Assembly: GCA_003695605.1 (NCBI GenBank)
Contig: RFIK01000110.1
Span: 1-6,787, forward strand
From: Chlorobiota bacterium
GTDB lineage: Bacteria > Bacteroidota > Ignavibacteria > Kapaibacteriales > NICIL-2
Direction: 5' to 3'
DNA: 6,787 nucleotides
Shown here: positions 1 to 6,787 of the stretch, piece by piece
Numbering within the stretch: the first letter of the stretch is position 1
How the letters are laid out: each line of letters opens with the position of its first letter
Notes under the pieces: model-generated
Seen by the model: only the letters and a program-made list of their open reading frames with translations
Databases searched by the model: none
Told to the model about the DNA's origin: nothing
Made by a program: the position numbers and the translations under genes

Positions 1-3000
1 AGGGACACACTTTTGGGTGGGGTACATGGAAAATGAAGTTACCATCCAACCCTCAGGGCTGCGATTACGTCTGCTTGTGGCAACTGCATACCCGAATCGT
101 GTGACGCTTCGCTATCCAGACGGCAGCGAGAAGAAATTCACCCTTCGTGCCTATGAAACACTTCCGCTTCTACTGCCGGATACGCTCGAAGTACGCCAAT
201 CGGAACGTCCCCTCCGCCGCGCCGTCGAGATCGAATCGGAGCTACCGATTTCAGTCTTTGCGATGAGCAGCCAATTCACCACGAGCGATAGCTACACGGT
301 GCTTCCTGTTGAACTGTGGGGGACCGAGTACGTTGTGGTGTCGCTCCCCAACGACACGTATGGCGACGGCCTCGGAACGCCAGTAGATCCAGCTGATATT
401 CGGCAGTCGGAATTCATGATCATTGCCAGCGATGATGGCACAGTCGTCGAGTTTCAGCCTCCTGTACCCACAGAAGGGGGTCATGCAGCACGCCAATGGC
501 ATACGATAACACTCCGACGCGGCGAATGTTTTCTGGTAAAGTCGTATCTGTCTCAGCAAGGAACAGGTGATTTGAGCGGGACGATGATCAGGGCATCGAA
601 ACCAATTGGTGTACTTTCGGGGCATGTTCGTGCGTCGGTGCCAGTGGGGCTGCCACCAACACTCGACAGTAAAGATCACCTGGTCGAGATGCTACTGCCG
701 AACGCGCTGCTCGGATCGAGTTACCTGACTGTCCCTTTTGCCACTGGTGGGAGATTGCCCGTCGGCGACTACCTCCGTGCTGTTGCAATCTATCCTGATA
801 CGCGCATTTCGATCTACACCGAGCGAGAGGATTTGGTCCGCACGCTTGCGCGTCCGGGCGACACGCTCACCCTTGCAGGGGTGAATTCCCCAACGTGGTG
901 GTACGCTGATAAGCCGTTTGCGTTGGTGCAGCTGATGACGACGGGGACTGTTGCGAACTCGATCATGTTCGACCCGGCAATGGTCATCGCTACGCCAATC
1001 GGCCGATACGTATCGCGGAGTGTATTCCAAGCCCCAGCCAATCTCACCGATGCGACGTTTTCGCGACAATTCGATCGGCATTGGCTCAACGTGATCTGCG
1101 ACGAGAAAGCTCGTCTGGCGCTCAAGCTCGATGGCAAGTCTGTCGTCGCAAGTATTGCACCAGAGCTTGCCACGCAGAAATTCCGCAGCAGCGGAATGTT
1201 TTGGGCGCAAATACCCATTTCGCCTGGTGTTCACGTGCTCGAGGCTGATAGCGGATTTTTTACGGGCGTCCTCTACGGGATGGGTTACACCGATTCCTAT
1301 GCGCACATCGTTGGAGTGACAAACTTTAGCGGGCGCGATACAGTTCTTCCCACACTGAGTGTGCGTGATAGTTGTGGTTGGCTCATCGGTACTGCGCGCG
1401 ATGGGGGAGGCTCGGGTCTTGCGTACGTCGTGGTAGATCCAGACAGCACCCAGAACTACAATTTCCGCGTCCTTGCGCTGGAAGATGGTTCGCGTTCATT
1501 TCGTGCCGAGCTGGTTGATCCCTACAGCGATGCGTCAGTTGCACTCATTGCGCGAGATAACGCGGGGAACGGCGTGCGCTATCGCTACCGCTACGTGGCA
1601 CCGCAGGTTGACGTTGTGCCGCGGCCGCTCCGAATTCTCATCCAAGATACGCAGCAAGAGTACTGCGCGGATGCTGGGATCCGGAACTATAGCTTCAGTG
1701 ACACGCTCCAGGTGAGCCGGCTATATCTGGCAAACTCAAGTGGTATGTTTCAGGTGCGTCCAACCACATGGCCGATCCAGTGCCCGCCTCGCCGAGAAAC
1801 GAAGGTGACAGTGTGCTTTACTCCTCCGCAGCCGGGAATCTATCGCGATACGCTCATCTGGGATCTCGGCTGTGGACGTATCTATCGCCAAGCTCTTGAA
1901 GGGCGGGTCACACGTGCGGGACTGACGACTGAGGACCTTGACTTCGGCGATGTTCTTGTCGGCGATAGTGTGTGCCGTTGGTTGAGAATCTGGAATACGG
2001 GAACGGATATGGTGACTGTTGTACAGGTGCAAGTAGCGCCGGAAGGGGCAGGGTTCGTCGTTGTCTCTCCACGACTGCCGCAGCAGATTTTGCCGGGAGA
2101 TACCTTAGCTGTACGTGTCTGCTTTGTTCCCCGCGACACTGGCACTGTCGAAGTGAAGGTCAGGTTAGGCAACGACAAATCACTCTCGGTGGAATCTACG
2201 CTGCGTGGGCATGGAGTGCGGGCAGCAGTAGCAACAGTGCCACTCGATTGTGGATCCCGGCGCGTTGGCGTTCGCTTCGATACCCTTGCCCGCATTGTCA
2301 ATCGCGGAACGGCCGATGCAGTTGTGTTTTTCCGCGGTCAGCGCGGCGATCGTGCGGCGTTTCTCCATTCTCTGGCGGTAGCAGATCGGCTAGTTATTCC
2401 GCGCAACGGTGTAGTTGAGATACCCCTCCGCTTTTCACCTGCTGCAGTTGCCGATTACTCTTCGGTACTGGATTTTGAAACCGACGGAGGCACAATGCTC
2501 TCGCTTGCACTACGGGGGAGCGGCACAATGCCAGCGATTGCGATGTCGGATACGACCATTGGCCCGACCAGGCTCGGTGAGCGCCGACAATTTGCCATCA
2601 CTGTAGTGCGGTCCGAAGGGACAGAGACGCTGACGGTGGATTCGCTCTGGCTCGATGGCAACGATCGCGCTGCGTTTGGGTTCGGTGCAACGCCGACGTT
2701 CCCGCTGCGCCTTGTGCCAGGCGAGCGGCTTGTGCTGCCGGTCTGGTTCGAACCGCTCCGTGTCGGAGTGCACAATGTGCGCGTCGTTGCGCGGCACGAT
2801 GCGCAGCCGAACTATCTGCGAGCGACCGCAAGTGCAACGATCCAAGCAGTAGCACTTGCACCTGATACAAGCGGAGGCGGGCCAACGGATACTACCGGAA
2901 TCGCCGATACGGCAGAATTCCGTTTCGATGTCACCTACGATCCAGTGCCGTTGCGATGTAGCGAACTTGATGTTACTCTCATTGTGGCAAATACAGGGAA

Positions 3001-3940
3001 TGCACCGCTCCGCATGACTGCAGCGGAGATGCGCGAGACTGGGCAAGGAGGCAATGTCATCAACATTCTCTCGCGACTACCAGCAGTGATCCAGCCGGGC
3101 GAGGTGATTCGCAGCCGTATTGTCCTTCCACCACCACAAGTGCAACGGGAGCTGACGATACGCATTGTTGCAAATGATTCAATCGTACGACAGCGGGTGC
3201 TTCGGATACGTCCACAAGTTGGAAGCGCAGACATCGAGCTTAGCGATCTCAGGGGCGACATAGATAGTGTCGTCGTGCTACAGATTCGCGGGCGCTTTAC
3301 ACCGAGTCTGCGACGATCGATCCCTGTGCGTGTTGAGCTTCACTTACCCGAGACGATTGCCGAATACGCCGGCGGCATCGAGATTCCAGTCAATGTTGTC
3401 TGCAATCAGCGCCAAGGCAGTCTCCCGGCAACTGTAGCATCGTTAGGCTATCGTGTGCTCGTACTGAGCTGGGACATTGGTTTCATCGCTGCATCTGAGC
3501 CCGGTACCTGTACGTGGGAGCTCGCAGTGCCGCTGCATTTGCTCTATGCGTTGAATCCGTTTGGACAAGTCTGCGCGATGGTGTCGGGAGGAGAATGCTA
3601 CAGCAGTGACACAGCGTGCGCAACGATTTCGAGCAACGTCGTCTGTGGTCATCCGCTCCGGGCGGTGCGGTTTGGGGGAATCACAATTCGCAGGTTGGGT
3701 CCTAATCCAATTACAGATCGTGTGCAGCTTGAGTGCGATGTGTATGAAACAAGTAGCATTACGCTGTGGGCCTATGATGTAATTGGGCGTGCCTATCGCA
3801 TTGGTGAGCAGGCACCGGTAGGAGTTGGCAGTCGAGTTGTTATTTTTGACGCCGAAGCCCTGCCGAGCGGCTGGTACACATTCGTCGTTGAGACGGCCAG
3901 TGGCAGGCAACGAGTCATGTGCTGTTTTGTGAAACACTAA
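1..3940 (+). CDS. Large T9SS-secreted surface protein, IgGFc-binding-type domain plus ASH repeats (5' truncated)
   Basis: This is the C-terminal 1312 residues of a giant secreted protein, numbered here from the first full codon at base 2. The frame is open to the left edge. The GTG at 17 and ATG at 26 are internal: the opening residues GTHFWVGYMEN resemble the conserved first strand of the IgGFc-binding N-terminal domain, so a signal peptide should lie upstream. Residues 1-440 fit that domain (SSQF, LWGTEYVV, DDGT, DLSGT, SGH, then YGMGYTDSYAH near its end). An Ig-like segment with RDNAGNG follows (446-533). About four ASH/choice-of-anchor-D-type domains occupy 534-947 (LDFGDVLVGD, NTG, CFVPRDTG, LRGHG). 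After a Gly/Thr/Asp-rich linker comes another ASH-like domain (973-1071, VANTGNAPL), then an unassigned beta-rich region (1073-1215) and a type A T9SS sorting domain (about 1222-1312: GPNP, LPSGWY, terminal VKH). The likely role is surface adhesion or scaffolding after export through the outer membrane. Antibody binding is not implied by the domain name. It lies 14 bases upstream of a barrel gene. Confidence 0.88.
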   Translation, partial: GTHFWVGYMENEVTIQPSGLRLRLLVATAYPNRVTLRYPDGSEKKFTLRAYETLPLLLPDTLEVRQSERPLRRAVEIESELPISVFAMSSQFTTSDSYTVLPVELWGTEYVVVSLPNDTYGDGLGTPVDPADIRQSEFMIIASDDGTVVEFQPPVPTEGGHAARQWHTITLRRGECFLVKSYLSQQGTGDLSGTMIRASKPIGVLSGHVRASVPVGLPPTLDSKDHLVEMLLPNALLGSSYLTVPFATGGRLPVGDYLRAVAIYPDTRISIYTEREDLVRTLARPGDTLTLAGVNSPTWWYADKPFALVQLMTTGTVANSIMFDPAMVIATPIGRYVSRSVFQAPANLTDATFSRQFDRHWLNVICDEKARLALKLDGKSVVASIAPELATQKFRSSGMFWAQIPISPGVHVLEADSGFFTGVLYGMGYTDSYAHIVGVTNFSGRDTVLPTLSVRDSCGWLIGTARDGGGSGLAYVVVDPDSTQNYNFRVLALEDGSRSFRAELVDPYSDASVALIARDNAGNGVRYRYRYVAPQVDVVPRPLRILIQDTQQEYCADAGIRNYSFSDTLQVSRLYLANSSGMFQVRPTTWPIQCPPRRETKVTVCFTPPQPGIYRDTLIWDLGCGRIYRQALEGRVTRAGLTTEDLDFGDVLVGDSVCRWLRIWNTGTDMVTVVQVQVAPEGAGFVVVSPRLPQQILPGDTLAVRVCFVPRDTGTVEVKVRLGNDKSLSVESTLRGHGVRAAVATVPLDCGSRRVGVRFDTLARIVNRGTADAVVFFRGQRGDRAAFLHSLAVADRLVIPRNGVVEIPLRFSPAAVADYSSVLDFETDGGTMLSLALRGSGTMPAIAMSDTTIGPTRLGERRQFAITVVRSEGTETLTVDSLWLDGNDRAAFGFGATPTFPLRLVPGERLVLPVWFEPLRVGVHNVRVVARHDAQPNYLRATASATIQAVALAPDTSGGGPTDTTGIADTAEFRFDVTYDPVPLRCSELDVTLIVANTGNAPLRMTAAEMRETGQGGNVINILSRLPAVIQPGEVIRSRIVLPPPQVQRELTIRIVANDSIVRQRVLRIRPQVGSADIELSDLRGDIDSVVVLQIRGRFTPSLRRSIPVRVELHLPETIAEYAGGIEIPVNVVCNQRQGSLPATVASLGYRVLVLSWDIGFIAASEPGTCTWELAVPLHLLYALNPFGQVCAMVSGGECYSSDTACATISSNVVCGHPLRAVRFGGITIRRLGPNPITDRVQLECDVYETSSITLWAYDVIGRAYRIGEQAPVGVGSRVVIFDAEALPSGWYTFVVETASGRQRVMCCFVKH

Positions 3941-3942
3941 TT

Positions 3943-3946
3943 GGAG
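3943..3946 (+). promoter_or_regulatory. Ribosome binding site for the beta-barrel gene
   Basis: GGAG lies eight bases before the ATG at 3955, just after the TAA of the upstream gene. It decides the start: the same frame also has an in-frame ATG at 3919, inside the upstream coding region, but that would put twelve extra residues ahead of a clean signal peptide. The tight spacing supports translation from a shared transcript. Confidence 0.65.
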
Positions 3947-3954
3947 TTGGTACC

Positions 3955-4773
3955 ATGAACACAACGCGCAGTTTCGTGGTGGCTGCGGTGGCATTGGGAG
4001 TGGTGTCGAGCTATGCTCAAGACTTGGCGAACCCTCTCGAGCCAGCGAAAGCACCATCGCGGATTTTTGTCGGGCCTGTCGTTGGCTTCAATCGCGTGAT
4101 GCAGACGGGCGGGTTCCAGTACTACGCCAATCCCAGCGATGCACCGCTTTGTCCGACGCTGGAGGATGGCTCTGCCAATGGTTTCTTCGTGGGGATAAAC
4201 ACGGAAATCATTCTCGGCGATCCGAAAGACTCCCGTTCATCGCTTATCTTCCGACTTCTCTACGACAGGCTCCCCTCGTCGTTCCGCCAGTTCAATGACC
4301 AACTCCCCACACGCATTATTGACCAACAAGGGCAACCGACCACCATCATGACGAGCACCGAATTTGCAGCCGATGTCGTTTATACAACGATTGATTTCGA
4401 GGCGATGTATCGCTTCGGCCTTGGCACGACAGGCTTTGGGATTCAGGCAGGGCCAGTCATCAGCTATGCTACGCAGAAAACGGTGACGCAGCTATTCAAT
4501 CTGCTCGAACCAGCGAATGCACAGTTTGTGCCAGATCAGCGCTACCAATACCGCAACTTCAATCGTACAGCAGTGATTTACGACGGCGACATTCCTGAGT
4601 CGAACGCCCTGCGCATTGGGTTCAAGGCTGGAATCCAGTACGAAATTTTCCTGCGTCGGATGACAATCGTCCCTTCACTCAATTACAACTTCGGCATCAC
4701 AAACCTCACACGCAACGAGAGCTGGCGAGTGAGCGCAATCCAGCCGCAGGTTGATGTGCGTTTTGCGTTCTAA
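3955..4773 (+). CDS. Outer-membrane beta-barrel protein (PorT/OMP_b-brl-like), complete
   Basis: This is a complete 272-residue protein. It starts with a Sec signal peptide: MNTTR, a hydrophobic stretch at 7-17, then SYA followed by QD, so cleavage is predicted after Ala21. The mature part alternates short amphipathic strands with loops (IFVGPVVGFNRV, GFFVGINTEIILG, SLIFRLLYDRLP, YTTIDFEAMYRFGL, GFGIQAGPVISYA, LRIGFKAGIQYEIFL, MTIVPSLNYNFGI). It ends in a strand finishing with Phe (VDVRFAF), the usual C-terminal recognition signal for beta-barrel insertion by the BAM machinery. Length and pattern match small 8- to 10-strand outer-membrane barrels common in Bacteroidota and Chlorobiota. Substrate and partner are not evident. 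It sits 14 bases after the adhesin-like gene and is probably co-transcribed with it, so a role in anchoring or displaying that protein is possible but is inference. The start at 3955 is chosen for the signal peptide and the upstream GGAG. Confidence 0.85.
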   Translation: MNTTRSFVVAAVALGVVSSYAQDLANPLEPAKAPSRIFVGPVVGFNRVMQTGGFQYYANPSDAPLCPTLEDGSANGFFVGINTEIILGDPKDSRSSLIFRLLYDRLPSSFRQFNDQLPTRIIDQQGQPTTIMTSTEFAADVVYTTIDFEAMYRFGLGTTGFGIQAGPVISYATQKTVTQLFNLLEPANAQFVPDQRYQYRNFNRTAVIYDGDIPESNALRIGFKAGIQYEIFLRRMTIVPSLNYNFGITNLTRNESWRVSAIQPQVDVRFAF

Positions 4774-4776
4774 GAG

Positions 4777-4799
4777 GCACAGCAAAGTAAAAACTGTGC
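4777..4799 (+). terminator. Weak hairpin after the beta-barrel gene
   Basis: GCACAG (4777-4782) and CTGTGC (4794-4799) form a perfect 6-bp inverted repeat with an 11-base A-rich loop, beginning three bases after the TAA. There is no T-tract after it. It could slow polymerase or protect the 3' end, but a 6-bp stem can arise by chance, so this is tentative. Confidence 0.25.
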
Positions 4800-4849
4800 G
4801 TGAGAGCCGATCCTTTCAAGACACATATCCACGTCTGCACTACATCGCG

Positions 4850-4885
4850 CGTGCTGCCTCCCGAACATCGTAGGGAGGCAGCACG
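4850..4885. terminator. Strong convergent hairpin, probable bidirectional terminator
   Basis: CGTGCTGCCTCCC (4850-4862) and GGGAGGCAGCACG (4873-4885) form a perfect, GC-rich 13-bp inverted repeat around a 10-base loop. A further G-T pair is possible at 4849/4886. The element lies between two converging genes, 76 bases after the stop of the plus-strand gene and 11 bases after the stop of the minus-strand gene, where a shared terminator is expected. No proper T-tract follows on either strand; the plus side has only TACTTT a few bases on. It may therefore work as a hairpin-only terminator or as a 3'-end stabilising and anti-readthrough structure. Confidence 0.7.
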
Positions 4886-4896
4886 TACTTTCAGAG

Positions 4897-6787
4897 CTAC
4901 CGTAGCACGAGAACTTTCTGCGCCCAACACTGAGATTCGCTCTTTCCAACAAGGAGATACATCCCACTGCCAATATCGGCAAATGATAGTGGTACTACGC
5001 GCCGACTTTCTTCTACGCGTTGTCGAGAAATACATCTGCCCGAGCCATCCCAAAGTTCAAGTGTGCCGCCATTCCACCGTTCTGGTAGGATGGCAAAGCC
5101 ACTCCCCGATGTCAGAGGATTAGGGTAGATTGTAAGCTCGTGCGCATCTGTTTGTTCAGGCGTGTGAAGGAGGCGATACTGCGTGAGAGCAAACCAGGCT
5201 GTTGGTATCTGGCGTTGGTCGAGGATAAAGCGGAAACCCCCACGAATACGCTGGATGGGAACAGTGTAGGTAGCTACCGGTACTCCGTCGTCGCCCAGTG
5301 GTATGACCGCGAGTGAGTCATAGTCACTGGGAATGCTAATTGCAATTGCAGTTGCTTCCACTTGGGTTGTGCCGCTGCCCCACCCTTGCCATAAGGAGTT
5401 ATTACCACTCCAAATAGCACCTTCGTTTTGCGTTCGTGTGGTCAGTGCAATGAGGGAGCGCTGCGATGCAACGATGGGGAGCGAGTCGAGTGATGTCCAC
5501 AGCATGCTCGCCATGGAAGCAGGACCAAGATGTTCGACAGTGATGCTGTTACGGTATGTCTGGTAATAACTGCCCATGCGTCCCTGGAATCCAATCAACC
5601 GAGGTGAGTTGATGCTCAGCTGGCCTGCTGGTTGGTTCCAGCGGAGCTGCTCGCCTTCAGCGACGACAGCACTCATATCCAGCCCACCATCACGGTTGAA
5701 GTCGGGTATGACAAGGTGGGGCATGAACGATGGTGTTTGTGCATCAAGCGAATCAATGCGGACCATTCGAAGGAACGGAATGCGTGAATCGGTCGGTGAT
5801 GACAGAAAATATGCACTCCGCTGCAAGTAGGGGTATTCTAACAGTTCACGACTGATGTTGATGTACAATCGCTCGGTGCTTGGCCCGATTGCTCCTGTGC
5901 GGAATGCACTGGAGAGTGCAGGGATGAGTGCGTGCAGGGCGTACACTGCTTCGGCAGACCAGAAGTGATTCTGCTGGATACGATCCCATGGAAACTGCAC
6001 ACTCGCAAACGTGTTGAACACAGCCATGCCATCCCAATCTTGGAAGAGGCAGTAGCTGCCCGCATACGTGGCAATTTCGTTGATGAATGGGCAGGGATAC
6101 GGGATGGTGTAACTTGCGATGAAAAATGGCTTTTGCTTCCGTGCAGCAAGGCTTGCCAGGTACACTGTGCTCCCCCAGGCTGCGTCGAGTGACGCATCAG
6201 TGGCCGCATGCCACTCTCCACTTGAGCCGCTATATATTCCCCCGTTCCCAACACTGGCAGTGGTGAAATCAAGCATCTCGATTGCAACGAGGTCGTTTGC
6301 GGAGGCAAAGTCTGTTCCTCCGCCGACGAGGATCGGCAACCCGAGCGAATCGCGGATGAAACGGTACATGCTCACATAGTAGCTCTTTTCCAGATCGGTC
6401 AGAAAGAGTGTCGCATCGCGCAGACGTTCGGGTGTGATGGTACTATCGGGATGCAGCAAAAGCACTGTTGCCCGCTCGAGCGATTCATCAGGGAGGAGAC
6501 CCTCGGTCTGCTGTGGTGCTAAATGAATGCTATCGAGGAAGACATCACCATCAGAACCGCCGACGCCAAATGCAATGTAAGCAGGGATAGAATCCGTTGC
6601 AATGAAGCTCAGTTCATAACGTTGCCATGATGGTGTGAGGCGAACTTGTTGTGACAGACCGAGACTCTCCCAAGGGTAACCGTGGCGGAGAATGCTCACC
6701 TGGATGGTCTTTCCAGCAGGAGCTGTCGTTTTTGCCCAGAATCGAAGGACGTGGACTTTGTGTGGCTCGAGCTGTGCGCCACTCTGG
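4897..6787 (-). CDS. Secreted GH5-like glycoside hydrolase-family protein with CBM and T9SS tail (5' truncated)
   Basis: This is the C-terminal 629 residues, numbered from the first full codon at 6786-6784. The frame is open to the right edge. The GTG at 6699-6697 is internal, since the residues before it (VHVLRFWAKT) are the expected strand of the same domain. Residues 1-91 form a carbohydrate-binding module of the CBM4/9 type (FWAKT, YPWESLGLSQ, LTPSWQRYELSF, DVFLDSIHL). From about 92 to 305 the order of motifs matches the second half of a clan GH-A, GH5-like barrel family in which the module interrupts the barrel: EKSYYVSMYRFIRDSLG, LASLAARKQKPFF, NEIATYAGSY, QDWDG (249-253), FRTGA. The C-terminal beta region (RTQNEGAIW, VEATAI, WFAL) belongs to the same layout. 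DFNRDGGLD (362-370) looks like a calcium loop. A type A T9SS sorting domain closes the protein (550-629, YPNP). Export and cell-surface polysaccharide binding are likely. Catalysis is doubtful because Ser225 (IASY) stands where the nucleophilic Glu is expected. The family assignment rests on remembered motifs. Confidence 0.82.
   Translation of the reverse strand, partial: QSGAQLEPHKVHVLRFWAKTTAPAGKTIQVSILRHGYPWESLGLSQQVRLTPSWQRYELSFIATDSIPAYIAFGVGGSDGDVFLDSIHLAPQQTEGLLPDESLERATVLLLHPDSTITPERLRDATLFLTDLEKSYYVSMYRFIRDSLGLPILVGGGTDFASANDLVAIEMLDFTTASVGNGGIYSGSSGEWHAATDASLDAAWGSTVYLASLAARKQKPFFIASYTIPYPCPFINEIATYAGSYCLFQDWDGMAVFNTFASVQFPWDRIQQNHFWSAEAVYALHALIPALSSAFRTGAIGPSTERLYINISRELLEYPYLQRSAYFLSSPTDSRIPFLRMVRIDSLDAQTPSFMPHLVIPDFNRDGGLDMSAVVAEGEQLRWNQPAGQLSINSPRLIGFQGRMGSYYQTYRNSITVEHLGPASMASMLWTSLDSLPIVASQRSLIALTTRTQNEGAIWSGNNSLWQGWGSGTTQVEATAIAISIPSDYDSLAVIPLGDDGVPVATYTVPIQRIRGGFRFILDQRQIPTAWFALTQYRLLHTPEQTDAHELTIYPNPLTSGSGFAILPERWNGGTLELWDGSGRCISRQRVEESRRVVPLSFADIGSGMYLLVGKSESQCWAQKVLVLR

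Noticed and set aside
251..3261. Several long minus-strand open frames (e.g. 251-679, 692-1306, 1882-2301, 2510-3046)
   Set aside because: They lie fully opposite the large plus-strand gene, whose frame has clear domain motifs throughout. Their translations are rich in Arg, Ser, His and Cys and show no recognisable domain.
3919..3954. Upstream ATG at 3919 as start of the barrel gene
   Set aside because: It lies within the preceding gene and adds twelve residues before a well-formed signal peptide. The GGAG at 3943 points to the ATG at 3955.
3443..4057. Minus-strand frame of 204 codons spanning the junction of the two plus-strand genes
   Set aside because: It covers the end of the sorting domain and the signal peptide of the barrel gene, both well supported. 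Its composition is that of an antisense shadow.
4800..5123. Plus-strand frame of 107 codons across the intergenic gap
   Set aside because: It runs through the terminator hairpin and the antisense of the T9SS domain, with no ribosome site or recognisable motif.
5677..5703. Possible dockerin in the minus-strand protein (DFNRDGGLD), which would suggest a pairing with the cohesin-like region of the plus-strand protein
   Set aside because: Only one calcium loop is visible, whereas dockerins need two, and the cohesin resemblance is itself weak. A lone FG-GAP-like loop is more likely.
1..6787. Mobile element, CRISPR array, tRNA or rRNA
   Set aside because: No direct-repeat array, transposase-like frame, terminal inverted repeats or RNA gene pattern was seen. 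Coding sequence fills all but 137 bases.

Overview
The window looks like part of a bacterial chromosome from the Bacteroidota/Chlorobiota side of the tree. The best guess is a Kapabacteria- or Ignavibacteria-like organism. Two observations support this: both large proteins end in a type IX secretion (T9SS) type A sorting domain, a system confined to that superphylum, and the plus-strand protein combines an IgGFc-binding-type N-terminal domain with a string of ASH/choice-of-anchor-D domains, which I associate with those lineages. The lineage call is inference from domain content, not from a marker gene.

There are three genes in a convergent layout. On the plus strand, positions 1-3940 hold the 3' part of a very large secreted, cell-surface adhesin-like protein. 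Its reading frame is open through the left edge. A 14-base gap follows, then a complete gene (3955-4773) for a signal-peptide-bearing outer-membrane beta-barrel protein of 272 residues; the two are almost certainly co-transcribed. On the minus strand, 6787-4897 is the 3' part of a secreted glycoside-hydrolase-like protein: a carbohydrate-binding module, the second half of a clan GH-A-like barrel, a beta-rich C-terminal region and a T9SS tail. Its frame is open through the right edge.

The only intergenic stretch is the 123-base gap at 4774-4896 between the converging genes. It contains a strong 13-bp perfect inverted repeat (4850-4885), probably a shared terminator, and a weaker 6-bp hairpin just after the beta-barrel gene. 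I see no RNA gene, mobile element, CRISPR array or promoter; both large genes start outside the window.

Functionally this is a cell-envelope and secretion locus: two T9SS cargo proteins facing each other, plus an outer-membrane barrel. The most unusual points are that the glycosidase-like protein seems to lack the expected catalytic glutamate and an active-site histidine, and that the adhesin carries an unassigned beta-rich, cysteine-containing domain just before its sorting signal.
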